Assembly: GCA_025618425.1 (NCBI GenBank)
Contig: CM046832.1
Span: 64,563,279-64,627,278, forward strand
Length of the DNA stretch: 64,000 nucleotides
Direction of reading: 5' to 3'
From: Heliocidaris tuberculata
Lineage: Eukaryota > Echinodermata > Echinoidea > Camarodonta > Echinometridae
Part shown: positions 46,775 through 58,707 of the stretch, piece after piece
Numbering within the stretch: position 1 is the first letter of the stretch
How the letters are laid out: each line of letters opens with the position of its first letter
Position numbers and translations under genes: made by a program
The notes under the pieces: generated by a model
Databases searched by the model: none
What the model saw: only the letters and a program-made list of their open reading frames with translations
Told to the model about the DNA's origin: nothing

Positions 46775-48500
46775 ATCCGTCTGTCCGTGTGTGCTCAAAT
46801 GTTAGAAAATGCTACTTCTCCGTCATTTCTTGGCCGATTTTGATTCCGATTGTTTTATCTGATAGGGCTGGGTGGGGGCTTCCAATTCATTAATTATGCA
46901 AATTTATGCAAATTTATTCAAAATCGACGAAAAATGCTACTTCTCCTCTATTTCACATCGGATTTTGATTCCGATTGTTTTATCTGATAGGGCTGGGTGG
47001 GGGCTTCCAAACTTCTACACAGAATTTTGAAATTCATTAGTTATGCAAATTTATGCAAATTTATTCAAAATTTACGAAAAATGCTACTTCTCCTCTATTT
47101 CACATCGGATTTTGATTCTGATTGTTTTATCTGATAGGGCTGGGTGGGGGCTTCCAAACTTCTACACAGAATTTTGAAATTCATTATTCATGCAAATTTA
47201 TGCAAATTTATTCAAAATGGCTGAAGGTTCATAATGTTTTCATGTTTTATATTTCAGTTGTATACATGCATTGTTGGTATTCTCTTCTTTTGCATGCAGT
47301 AACATTATTTTTTCACTAAAGTTTTTCACTGAAGTTTTAAGGTTCAGGCTAGTTAATTTCCACAGATCTGCACTTCCGGCGGGGACATTTATTACGCATT
47401 GCGTAATTTACTCATTCACTTGTTACCACTATATAGATTTCAAAGACAGAAAAGGTGTCATGGGAACCAAAAACAAAAAAAAATGGGGAAACCCAATCAG
47501 AATCGGCAGAAAAAAATCCAGATAACAACAAACGCTGGAAACCGACGAAATATGCATATGTTTGTTCGGATTATTTCATAATAGGTACATATCTTGCTGA
47601 TATTTAGCTTTAGTTTAATATATAAATATATAGATATATATATATATATATATTTTTTTTTTTTTACCACTATATAAATTTCAAAGACAGAAAAAGTGTC
47701 ATGGGAACCAAAAACAAAAACTCATTCATGCAGCTATTCACAGTACTGTATCGGTACGGTATGGGATTTTGTACAGTCCCACCTAGTCAGTTTTGTGAAA
47801 GCCTTTAAAAAAATTTTTTAAATTCCCTGAATACGACATCAATCACTCCTATGAATATTAGGTTATCCTGCCAGGAGTGAATTTCCGATGATGTTCTCTG
47901 TGCGAGTGTCGTTCTGTGTGCATAAAAATCAAATGCAAAGGATTTACTGCAGGCAAACGCTAAGTCTGGGGTTTAAGTGAACTAAGTGTGACGCTCAAGC
48001 GGGCAGTGCTTTCACCCACTGAGGCATTACTAGGGTCGTAGTTAGGGTCATAGGAAGGAAGTGACATCACATCGCAGAATATCTCTGTAAAATTTCTGTG
48101 AAATGTAGGAAACAACAACAAATAGGGGACGAAGTTAAATTTAAAGTAATATAATTGAAAGTGTAGAAATTTGATTACTTCATAGCTTTTGAAGTATTCA
48201 AGATATGTTTTAAAGTCATATGCAAACTTAGTGAGAAGCGAGTTTGTGATTGTATATATATTCTTTCAAAGTTAGTCTCAATCAACGGAATTAGTAATTT
48301 AATGTCAGCTGAAGTACTGAAAAATCAATGTTCGTATTATGGTACCGGTAAGAATTATTTTATTATAGAAAGACAATTCCATTAAGCGTGGACTAATTCA
48401 TTTTGGCTTTAAATACTTTTTTTCTTCTTTTGCCATTCCTTTACTTTCATTCTTTCCACAGAACATTTTACTGAAGAGAGATGTGGGTACAGCATCATAA
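40045..48500 (+). CDS. CHCHD3: MICOS subunit MIC19/CHCHD3-like protein, complete but short, 7 exons
   Basis: Exons: 40045-40116, 43922-43979, 44365-44396, 44733-44813, 45517-45587, 46026-46161, 48462-48500, giving 162 aa plus TAA. The protein starts MGGSSSS, fitting the N-myristoylation site of MIC19 at Gly2. VSEDVLRRM matches the family's LSENVIDRM block. A charged helix (about 55-81) and AEQFQKAADEVEAKF follow. The C-terminal CHCH domain has twin CX9C motifs: C113/C123 and C134/C144. In the family these form two disulfides after MIA40 import, and the protein bridges MIC60 in the intermembrane space to support crista junctions. Human CHCHD3 is 227 aa; the roughly 65-residue central coiled region is absent, and I saw no exon for it in the short introns around 43.98-44.73 kb. 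The last exon (12 codons) rests on phase, a good acceptor and fit to the family end. CHCHD6 is an alternative name, as this may be the ancestor of both. Confidence 0.9.
40417..40530. repeat. Fragment of the 20.4-21.4 kb repeat in MIC19 intron 1
   Basis: Shares TACATGTACAAGCTTATCTG and GAGATTATTGTAGA-type blocks with the ING3 intron 1 cluster. Confidence 0.55.
43223..43643. mobile_element. TTAA-flanked MITE family D (421 bp), MIC19 intron 1
   Basis: TTAA at 43219-43222 and 43644-43647. Ends AGGGCCCATGCCAAGCAAAT and ATTTGCTTGGCATGCCCCT. An inner inverted repeat pairs GTCACTGTCAAGTGTTTTCT with its near complement. The terminal AGGG is shared with family B. Confidence 0.82.
46483..47725 (+). repeat. 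Direct duplication flanking an element in MIC19 intron 6
   Basis: 46483-46660 is repeated at about 47482-47660 (CCAGATAACAACAAACGCTG, then CATAATAGGTACATATCTTG), almost identical. A CACTATATAGATTTCAAAGA block at 47428 recurs near 47668. Confidence 0.82.
46669..47386 (+). mobile_element. Element with GTCCCCGCCG/CGGCGGGGAC ends and ~118-bp tandem units
   Basis: The 10-bp ends are perfect inverted repeats. After the left end come a GAACGAAGTTCG hairpin and a (GT)n run, then three units with ATGCTACTTCTCC, GATTTTGATTCCGATTG and GGGCTGGGTGGGGGCTTCC. No transposase. Confidence 0.75.
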
Positions 48501-48962
48501 CGGATGAATGGATCTCCTGAAAGGAATATATTTGAAAATATATCTATAACATGTAACTTGTAAATACAGATGATGTGTTTTTCTCTTATTTGGTATGATG
48601 TGGTACCAATGAGAATGGGGCCAACACTCAAAACATGGTCTCCTCATCCAAGATTTGCATTTTATTCAAGTGCACCATTCACCCATTGGTCAAGCAGCCA
48701 GACTATGTCATTTAGCATTGGTTACAGTACCCCAAAACATCTTTTTTTTTAAATCCTAAAAATAGTATTATAGTAACATGGTCATTCTTGTTTCAGCTGT
48801 CTTGTCTTTTAAAAGTGTTGCCCCCAAATATGCCATGTTTGTAATGTATTCAGATTTTATGCATGCTTTTTGGAGAAAGAGGTTTGCGACAAACCTCCAC
48901 AAAGTTTGCCGAATGGTTGTCTGACTGAGCAACAACTGATACATGGACATATTTGCTGTACA

Positions 48963-48968
48963 AATAAA
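48963..48968 (+). other. Candidate poly-A signal for MIC19
   Basis: AATAAA lies 463 bp after the MIC19 stop codon. A second AATAAA is at 49416-49421. Neither can be confirmed from sequence alone. Confidence 0.4.
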
Positions 48969-50599
48969 ATTGAATTATTTTCGAGAGCTGAATGAAATAT
49001 CATGTCAGTAGCTTTGCAAAGAAGAATTTATTTAATTTATTTAATCACTCATATCATTTTACATAGTGAAAGCCCCTCTGGCTCTCAGCCGACGATATGA
49101 AAATAATCTTTTCAGTTGGTCAATTTGAATGAATTCATATTTGCACTGTCAAAATTATGGTTACAGACAGAACTTGAGAATGTGAACAGGGGTCTTTCTT
49201 CTTAGATGGTCACCGACAGTAGGTGTGATTGTATTAACAGAGTTTTACAGTATTTCCATTTGGCCTGAAGAAAATAGTATCTAAAATAGATTTATTAATA
49301 CATATTAGATCCTATCCATTGATGTGATTTAAAAAAAAAAAAAATCATGGCATATTTTTTAGGCATTCTTAGGATGAAGGACTTCAATGCAAGTGCTGAT
49401 ATTTTCATGTTGAAGAATAAAGTGCATTCAAAGAAGTATATCAAAAGGGAGCATTGGCAATGCACTTAATAGATTGATTCATTGAGAACTTGTCTCAATG
49501 AGATTTTCCTACTTGCTCATGGTTCGTAATCAACCATGTAATCAATGTGAAATGTGTTTCGTACTTTGGTACAGGCAATTGCACAGAAGAATGAGTACAC
49601 ATATTACCGCTAAGTTATATTTAAGTAATGCGGAAGAAATTCTGCAGAATGAAGAGTTTAGGGTTTACAGATCTGATTTTTGACTATGTTGTCTGTATTG
49701 TAATGAGTGGAAATCTCTACTGATGATTAAAAGTCAAATTTTTAAATTGCAGCATGGTTATATAGATTTATATATCATTTCTAGCTTAAGTTTTCATAAT
49801 AATGGTTATGGTTCTGAGAGCAAAAAGAGAAGTTTGACCTTTTGTGGAAATAATTTGTACATTCTCTTTATTTCCAATGAATTTTGGTGCAGAAGTCATC
49901 GAAAAGACTGAAAATTCTGTTGCCCCTTCCATAATGTACCAAATATATCCACCAATTCTGATTATTTTTTGATAATTACCTCATGTGAGCTTCCCTTTTT
50001 TCTTTCATGAAAATGCGTGTTGGTACTTTACTTTCACCCAAAGTATGATGCTGTTCATATCGTATCCTTGTTAGTTTTTATGCTGAGCAAGAGGGAGTGA
50101 GGAACGACTTTCATGATATTGGGATTTTTGGCTAATGTTAATTGAGATAAAGTCAGGAGAGTGATGAAAGGATAGAAAGGAGATAGAATATTAAAGATTT
50201 AGAGAAAAAGGATAGGAAAGATGGCGAGATAGAAGAGATTGAGTAAAAAAAAAAAAAAAGATGGGAAGAGTAAAGGTTCATTACAAAACAGAGAGGAAGA
50301 GAGAGAGACAAGTGTAATATGGATGATACTTTCCTCTTTGATTTGATTGATTTTTCCACTTCAAAATAATCATAAATGATACATAATGATTCAACGATGA
50401 AACATAAAACAATGATTCAACGATGAAACATAAAACAATGTAATAACTTTGTATATATGAAACTAACAATACAGAGATAAGGGTATTGAGAAGAGTACAA
50501 AAATAATTTACACAGATCATTATTGAATGAACATATATACAATGAAATGGAAGGGCATGCTAAGAAAGCAATGCTTGTATGATGCATGCCCCAAAGACT

Positions 50600-50850
50600 T
50601 ACAGGGGTCCGCTCGCTATTCATAAGAACCGCTATTCATTTAACACGCTTATGAATAGCGGTCTTTATGAGTACTTATGAATAGTGGTCCTTATGAATGG
50701 ATGTCCCTATGAATAGCGAGGTAATTTGTCTATGGTTTGCTCACTATGCAGAAGGACCACTATTCATACAAAACCACTATTCATTTAGTCACGCATTATG
50801 GATAGTGTTCCTTATGAATAGCTGTCTTTATGACTAGCGAGGTTACCCCG
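50600..50850. repeat. CTATTCATAAGGACCG repeat element, copy 2 (inverted)
   Basis: Same unit and same central CTATGGTTTGCT block as 36880-37165 but in the opposite orientation, bounded by CGCTCGCTATTCATAAG and CTTTATGACTAGCGAGG. Confidence 0.8.
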
Positions 50851-52046
50851 ATTAGATACACGATACATAATAGAATTTGGGTCAGACAAATTATAACAAT
50901 TGGATAAATAGTGGGGAAAATTACAAATTTACAGTATGCCTGTATAGGTTTATAGGAAAACAAAGAGGTAGAGAGTTGTAAAATAAGAGACAGGAAATAG
51001 AAAGGAAGAGAGGTTGAGAGCAGGAGCAAAAACAAGGTCGTTAGGCACGTGTTCACAGGAAAACGTGAACAGGGTGAATGTTTTGTTTTTGTTTTTGTTT
51101 TTTTTTGTATTAGACTTGACTGTTTGTAGGAGGTATAGGCTGAGCAGATATCTTTTAAGTTTGCATTTAAAATTGTTAAGACTAGGGGATTCTTTAATGT
51201 CTTTATCTAGAGTTACAACCATTTTGAGATGTGAAGATAAACATCAAAAATTTGTTTTTGTAACTTATAAAAATACATGATCATCAGATCATCATCAGTG
51301 AATACTTAACTAGCTGTAAATAAAAGCAAAAATTATAGAAATACTGATCAGTGTAACAAGTTCAACATCAAATAATGACCATAGGAAGGATAAATCTATC
51401 TTATAAAATATCTTTATTCAGTAATTTTTAACATTTTATTCATAAAATCAATGCTAGGTGCTTTTAAATTTGCGTAAGACATAATTACTTTGCACAAGGT
51501 ATCTTCAGCGTCAATTACTCTACTGGTTTATCAAGTCCCTAGGATAAGCCTGAAAGCCCTGTGTCTCCTGGGATGCATCCTCAAGTAATATAGTTCACAA
51601 CTTTGAGAGTCTGTTGCATATGGACGGAGAATAATCACATTGGCAAGATAGATCTTTGTGTTTATCTCACTACGTACTGAATGCAGGCTCAATTTCCTCA
51701 AGGATAAGAAATCTGAATCGTCACTGATTCCGAGGTAGATGAGATGCATTTTCATTTAAAAAGGCATATATTTATTGACAAATTATCTGAATTACCTCTT
51801 GTTTAAGTAAACGGACAGTTTCATTCAATTGGAAGCATATGTCTGAGGGGAATGACACAAAAAATAAGCACCTCTGTCACAAACAGAACACAACTCTCCT
51901 GACACTGCCTTCTCTTTTCTCACCCCCCCCCCCTTCTTAATTGCACTGACTAACACTGTTATTTTTCAAAACTTACCAAATACACAGTGTACTTGGTATT
52001 CAAATAATTTATAATTAGATTGTTGATACAGTTGATCAATGTATTA

Positions 52047-52223
52047 CAGTGGAACCTCTTTATAACAAACTCCTTGTGATCAAGGAAATAACCTCTTTAT
52101 ATTGAAACCTTGTTCTATCAGGGCTGAAAAAAACCCAATAGAATACAAAGAAGTGGAACTAGCAAAATTACCTTGTGATAATGAGAGTGTTATAACAGTG
52201 TTCGTTATAACAAGGTTCCACTG
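52047..52223. mobile_element. 177-bp TA-flanked MITE (pogo-like ends)
   Basis: CAGTGGAACCTCTTTATAAC and GTTATAACAAGGTTCCACTG are inverted, with TA at 52045-52046 and 52224-52225. It lies about 470 bp beyond the IMMP2L stop. Confidence 0.87.
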
Positions 52224-52693
52224 TATTATCAGCATTTAGAAGTTGTTTTACACACTCAAACTGTCTATTCCTTCTCTCTCTCTCTCTCTTGCACTTTCAC
52301 CCTACCCCCTCTCTCTTTTCTCTATCTCTCCTTCTCTTTCTTTATATATAACCTTTATCTCTCTCTCCCTCTCCCTATCATAACTTTAGATCTGTTATCA
52401 TAAAGGTTACAATATCTACAACAGAAATGACATACCTCCTAATTCCCTAATAAATTATTCCTAAGGAGGGAGGGGAGTCCTTACTTCCTTTCCTCATATT
52501 CTTGACTAATCAGCATTCTGTCAACTTTTGGAAGATTTCCATGAGTAAATAAAAGAGGGCATAGTTGCTAACTTGTAAACAGGTGTATAATCTGAGGGTC
52601 GTTTTGGTGGCACAGCTGGTGACAAATGGGATATTCCAAGAGAAAAAGACTATTCAGGTGATTGTAAAGCTCACAAATGAAGACAATGTGATG

Positions 52694-55600
52694 TTATGTC
52701 TTGTCCCCAATTATTCCTAACTCATCTTCTAGTTCGACGCTTAAAGAGTTCTCATTAGCAACAAACATCTCTGCCAAGGCTGCGGCTAAACTCTGTCCTG
52801 TCAAGACAGGTCGATCTGCTGGTTGGTAGGACTCGACTTTCTGACATCTGCTGAGTGGCCAAACAATGTGACTGGCTTTGGCATGCAGAAGTCCAAGAGC
52901 AATCTATGACAGAGAGAGAGACGACAATTTTGATACAAAAAAAGTATATGTGAAGAAGAAACAGGTATAAGAACTCTACTGACGTCAAAAGCAGTCCTTG
53001 CTTTAAAGGACATCAATTTGATTTGAATTTTAATGCAAGTATTAAAAAAAGAAGTCTGTCAGTGAGACTTTCAAAACAAAACTGATCAAGGTTCACAAAA
53101 CATGAATGCTTGCAGTTTTGAAGATAGCTACACACTACACAACTCTATGATTTCCTATGGAAGCTACATGTACTCGAGATCCTTTTGTTTTGCACACACA
53201 ATGTCATAAAATTCAATTTCATTCCAGAGGAAATGTTATCTGGTTTTTTTTTTTATTTTTTACATCCTTTTCTGTAAAATCAAATATCAAGACTAGGCAT
53301 ATTTTTAAAAAGAACTTTGTGTAATATACAAATGAAAAAAAACTTCTATTACAAGGCACAGTGTGAAATACTGACACTAGAAGCCAAAATGTCCTAAAAC
53401 ATTCTAACATAAGACAACTTTTTGTACAATGTTAACAAGTACCCTAAATCCGTCTAATTCTAATCTTACTCACTGGTCCGAAATAATTACTGTCCAGACT
53501 GACTTCTCGATGGTCACCTTCTAACCAACAGTGCCCTTCTGGTACAGTGACATAACGGTTCTTGTAACCCAATGTCCTTCAACAAGAGAATTACAAAGAG
53601 AATGAGAGAACTTTGCTCCAATAATCAACCTTTCTTCTGATGTATGGATAAAACAAAGCATTTTATGTTCTGAAAAGTGTTTGTAAACATATTACTCAAT
53701 GTAAGAATGTTATATCAATAGACAAAAATGTCAGAATTTTTCTCTGCTTATTAATTTTTTAGTAAAACCTTTAATTGGAATGAACAATTATTCTGTCAAA
53801 ATGAAAATGATAATTCGTGCCCAATTAAACTGATGGGAAGAAGTTTATTTGCAGAAAAGCATATATACCCAAATGCTCACTGTAACTTGGACAGCAATCC
53901 TACAATAAGATAGTTCATTAATTACCATTATTTTTGGGTAGAACATAAACAAAAGCAGAAAAACTGTCAAAACTATACATGTAGAAGGATTTGGAAATAG
54001 GAAGAAATGTGCTGAAATGACTATGGATACTGATATGTAACTTAAAGAGAGTGTGAAATAAAGGACAGAGAGTGGTAGAGAGAGGAAGAGAGAGAGAGAG
54101 GGGGGGGGGATGAAGAAAAAGCCATGTAAAGGATCAAGAGAATTACCTGATTGTATCTCCTTCAAGTGCAATGACCCTCTTGATCAAAACTTCTCTCGGA
54201 TGATGTGGAGAGCTATCAATAAAAGAACAATCCAGAGAATAAGAAAACATGAAGGCTTAAAGAAGCTAGGTAGACAAAATAAACTTACCTTCTATAAAAT
54301 GTCCTTTGCAGGATCATCAATACATTTCCCCCCACTTGTCTCATTGTAAGCTTGACAGTAATTATGTAGGCCTACCACATTACAAAAAAAATCTTCCATT
54401 TGGGAATTCCTATAACATACGCAATGCATCACATGTTCGCTGACACCGGACCTGGGAGTTATTCCCATTTCGTACATGGATGATGGACAAATCTTGCACA
54501 CAGCAAAACCTTTATGTCAGCTGGTCTGCTGGTGTGATGTTATCCCATTCAGGTTTTTCTCAGAGCACGGCCTAAGACGGGTTGGAGGTCGTCCCAGTTG
54601 GATCGAGAAAGAATTTGTTTGAAAATTTTACCTCTCAGTGACACCTCATTTGAAGCTGATGGATGGCATGCACATTATGGAAGACTTGTCAGTCGTCAAG
54701 CTAAACTGCAGAATATTACTGCTTCAAGGGTGTCGATCTGTTTTCCGGATGGGGGGGGGGGGGGGGGCAAGACAGCCTAACGTAACAATGTTCATTTCGC
54801 ACATGATTTTTTAACTCCTCTCAATAACACTGAAAAGTTAAAGATAATGATTTTTAACAAGGCAGGAACTTCCAGGAAGAATGATGAAGAGAAAGGTATT
54901 TTTATTTGATAAAACCAAGATAGAAATAACTAAGGAATACAAATATTTAGGTATAATCTTCAAACCATCGGGCGCATTTACACACGCAATCAAACATCTA
55001 ATCAATAAGGCCAAAAAGACCTGCTGAAAAGCAATGCATCATAAAATCAACATACCGATGCACCCCTACCCATTGGCTCACACAAGAATAATCTGCCGCA
55101 AGGTATTGGTATATTGTATTATATTTAAAAGATGTTGGTATTATGTTATATACTGTATAGTCAAAAGATGTTGTTATGTAATGTAATACATTACATACCA
55201 AGTATTGTTATCACGGGAGTGGACACGCACAATAATATTGTCCGTTGTTAGTGGGGGGATGATCTATTATCATCCCCCACTAACAATGGATAGTGTGTTC
55301 GTGTCTAAGCCACTGATTGTTATATATTATAAATATTCTAATGTATCATGTTCCGAATTGGCTTGCGACATTTTTCATTTCTATTTTTTTTGGGGGGGGG
55401 GGGTGGGGGGTGCTAAATCTATATCATGCTTTGAACTGGAATTATGAGTTTTATCTGGGATTTTTGTTGGGGTTGTTTTGTGTAGTGTTGTTTTGTTTTT
55501 GTTTTTGTTATGTTATGTACTTCTGTAACATGCGCAATATGTTACTTCTGTATACTATGTTACTTCTCTTTACTATGCTACTTTTGTATACCTGCTGTGC

Positions 55601-58600
55601 TCTGTAAACTGAAAATTGAGAATGATCCTATATGTTTGGATTTTGAATCAATAAATGAATTTGAATTTGAATTTGAATAACCAGCTTCCCCACGGTTACA
55701 TGAAGCAAGAAATATTAGAGAATTTGCGCGTAGATTGCATGGCGAAATTGAAGTCTGATCGCGTAATAACTTTTGTATTTCATTGTTTTGCATCATTTTT
55801 CCTTATTTCACTTGACACCTCTGGATTTATTGGGGGACAAAACAATATGTTTGCCCCCCCCCCCCCAACTGCCCCCTCTCAGGATCGTTGCACCTGACTG
55901 CTTTCAGGGTGAATCAGCACATGGTGTGGACTTTCTCCATGGATACAAACTCACTATGATACATGAACGGTATGTGTCTTTACTGAATTTTATATTCAAA
56001 GGTTCTGCATACAGTTCAGATGTACACATGTGGTTAAGAAAGAGATAGACCGAATTAAAATCCTGTCTCTCAATCGTTAGCCTCTTATTTTGGTAGGGTC
56101 GGCTCTTCACTCAGAGACAGAAGCGGGCCTATCAATCTGCTGTACAAACCGTATGCACATCGACTCACACACTAATAACAGTTTTATTAAGATTTTCAAA
56201 CAGAGAATACCTTGGACCCTGAATTACCTGAAAAAGGAGCATTAAACGGATTATTCAGTAAAATTGGTAAGATGAACAAATTCTGTAACTATTAGAGTCT
56301 AGGCATAACCAATTCAATCTTAAAATTTAGATCTAGATATACAAGGAAAAATTGAATTATTACGATTTTTCCAACTACGCCTCAGCGAGTAGTCGGTTTG
56401 CACAGCAGAGTGATAGGCCCATTTCTGTCTCTAAGTGAAGAGCAGACCCTACCAAAATAAGAGACTAACGAACGAGAGACAGAATTTTCGGTCTAAGAAA
56501 GAGAGAGATCAACAAGGAAAGGAGTTCAGTCAGTTTCACTTTGTGTTTTAAAGTAAACTTGTCTTCATTCAGAATATGATTAATTGTAAGTCACTGTGGT
56601 TAAACTTCTTGGACAATAGATCTAGAAACTTACATTAATGAAACGACATCTCCCCTCTCAATGTTGTAGTCACGCACAGCCCATCGACTCAGAAAGAGCA
56701 CATCCCTTTGCTTGGAGGTATCAGGATTTAAGACTGGCTGCTCAGTGAAAAAGTACAAAACAATATATAAGACAGTAGTCTGAATAAGTAGGATTGGATA
56801 AATATTGAACAATAGGGGGTGGTGGGAAACATTGTACTTTGAAAGCTACAGTTGTCCTCAAAATTATTCATACCCTTTGGAAAATTGGAGAATAGAGATT
56901 TTTGCATTTTTCGCATAAATGAAAGGAGAACTGGATCTACTTGCACATCACTTGAATACATTTAGTTATCATCTACAAATGAATGCCATTTCTGGTTTCA
57001 ACTCATTTGCATTAAAGTGAGTGATCCAAATTTTGTGATGTTCAAAATTATTCATACACTTGGTGATTCATTGATTTTGCCCATCATTATGAACCAAATC
57101 CTTTGTGATTATAAAAGTTTATAACACTTCATTACACTGTCACAATGCTTCTGGAGGTTATTACTGAGATAGCAGGCCAAGGGTATGAATAATTTTGAAC
57201 ATCACCAAATTTGGACGACTCATTTTTCTATTGTTATGCAAATGAGTTGAAACCAGAAACAGCATTCATTTGTAGATAACTAAATGTATTCAAGTGATGT
57301 GCAAGTAAATCCAGTTCCCCTTTCATTTTTGTGAAAAATGCAAAAATCTCCAATTTTCCAAGGGGTATGAATAATTTCGAGGACAACTGTATGTTTTTAT
57401 TGGACAAGTTGGAGAATGGGATGCAGAGTAGGTCTAGTCCAATTTTATCTTCATATTATTCTTCTTTTATTTTGCATACTTATGCAATATTTCCTGTATT
57501 GACAAGAAACAATGAGCAGAGAAAAGACATTTAAAAATAAGATAAAACAAAATATTCTCAGCAGAAGCTTATTTTTTGAAAAATGAATATTATTATTCAT
57601 AGATCTATTTTGTACTTTAGAGTCTAGATCTATCTCTAGTATTAGAAATATCCGTCAGTGTCTACAAAAATGGTGAAATAAGAAAATTCACGAATATTTC
57701 AAATTCCATATAGGCATAAATTATATTAAATATTCTTGACCAGTCAGAACTGCAGAAATTAAGAAGGCCATGATGATGACGACACAAGTTTAGACAACTG
57801 AATTTGAAATTTAAACGGCAATGAAAATGACAGCTGCAGTTGTAAAACTAGTAGACAGATGACAAAGAAGTGAAACATTTTAAACAGTTACAGCCATAGC
57901 GTTAGCCGTTATGTTCCAGTTACATGTCAACATCGCTAGAGAGGCTGCTACACTACAGCTAACGGCTCAGCTCGGTAAAGTCAAGGGTTGTATTTCCGAA
58001 CAGATTGTATTACCGAACGTGTACAGTTAAGCGCCTAAAATGGGTTTTCATACGCGTGGGATTACACGTACATGAAAACCACACTATTGAAACAAAGGTT
58101 GTCTTTTTTCCCATAGGTTTCACACGTTCGGAAATACAGTACCTTTTTCAAGAGACCAAAACGCCGCGTCGTTGGGAAGGGGTTCACTCGGGAAGGGAAT
58201 ATCGTATTAAATCTACGTTGTCTTTTTAAAATTCCATCAACTACTTTTTCTGTAGAGTGTAGGACTTTGACTTTGACTCTTGAGCATTCATTATTGTAAG
58301 TTTGACAGATATTCGTTTGATATTTTATTTGCTATGGTTGATTTTCTGAAAAGTGTTCGGACACTGGATCCACCACCATACATCTAGTATGGTAGTAATC
58401 CCACACGTATGAAAACCCATTTTAGGCGCTTCACTGCACACGTTCGGTAATACAATCTGTTCGGAAATACAACCCTTGACTACCACGTACACCCTATACA
58501 AGGACATGACGGACCCGAAGCGAGGGTTGGGGGTCCATCGTTAGTCGAATACCGTTGCCGTTGGAAAGTTACCTGCATCGACTTCCCAGAGACGGTTGCA

Positions 58601-58707
58601 AAATATCCTACATTGTCGAAAAATACTAATGATCCGCCAACTCCGAGGGTAAAGCCACCTGCGAAAATTCTGAAAGCCTGTCTACCAGCAGTCATATTTC
58701 CAAACAT
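52694..58707 (-). CDS. IMMP2L: Mitochondrial inner membrane protease subunit 2, complete, 5 exons
   Basis: Exons: 58707-58573, 56737-56634, 54212-54147, 53576-53474, 52903-52694, joining to 205 aa plus TAA. It is an S26-type signal peptidase: one hydrophobic segment (about 11-31), then the catalytic serine in GKSMQP (Ser43). The general-base lysine lies in [11 protein letters not shown] (Lys91); these are the numbers seen in the human protein, which supports the chosen start. [18 protein letters not shown] and SNYFGP are the conserved strands of the fold. The enzyme removes bipartite presequences from intermembrane-space proteins, facing the intermembrane space with IMMP1L as partner. The C-terminus runs about 30 residues past the 175-aa human protein with an acidic tail. 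The introns hold a LINE fragment and several MITEs. The gene is tail to tail with the MIC19 gene, 4.2 kb apart. Confidence 0.94.
54820..55080 (+). pseudogene. Non-LTR retrotransposon reverse-transcriptase fragment
   Basis: Translation gives KIMIFNKAG, then after one frame change [19 protein letters not shown] and an INKAKKT segment ending in a stop. This is the thumb-adjacent region seen in LINE reverse transcriptases. It lies antisense in IMMP2L intron 2 and is broken by a frameshift and a stop. Confidence 0.7.
55240..55295. repeat. Hairpin with ~22-bp arms
   Basis: TCCGTTGTTAGTGGGGGGAT pairs with ATCCCCCACTAACAATGGA (one bulge), near the LINE fragment. Confidence 0.7.
55655..55680 (+). repeat. 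(GAATTT)n tail, possible LINE 3' end
   Basis: AATAAATGAATTTGAATTTG-type tandem repeats, about 0.6 kb downstream of the reverse-transcriptase fragment and on the same strand. Short tandem tails are usual at LINE 3' ends. Confidence 0.5.
56046..56495. mobile_element. Foldback MITE with ~110-bp arms in IMMP2L intron 2
   Basis: TAGACCGAA and TTCGGTCTA termini. The arms match over TCTTATTTTGGTAGGGTC, CTCTTCACT and GGGCCTATCA with scattered differences. Confidence 0.78.
56849..57389. mobile_element. 541-bp TA-flanked MITE with ~200-bp arms, IMMP2L intron 1
   Basis: CAGTTGTCCTCAAAATTATT and AATAATTTCGAGGACAACTG are inverted ends, with TA outside each. The arms pair over TTTAGTTATCTACAAATGAA-like and CAACTCATTTGCAT stretches. 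It fits the Tc1/mariner superfamily. Confidence 0.85.
57979..58482. mobile_element. Inverted-repeat element beside IMMP2L exon 1
   Basis: The left arm to about 58063 and right arm from about 58394 are complementary (GTCAAGGGTTGTATTTCCGA, GCGCCTAAAATGGGTTTTCA). It ends about 90 bp from the exon 1 donor. Confidence 0.8.

Larger units (their letters stand above)
48501..52046. other. Intergenic between convergent MIC19 and IMMP2L
   Basis: Nothing recognised apart from the two candidate poly-A signals and the CTATTCATAAGGACCG element at 50600-50850. AT-rich. Confidence 0.45.

Noticed and set aside
54598..54780. 60-codon frame upstream of the reverse-transcriptase fragment
   Set aside because: Could be an upstream part of the LINE but shows no motif; ends in a G tract.
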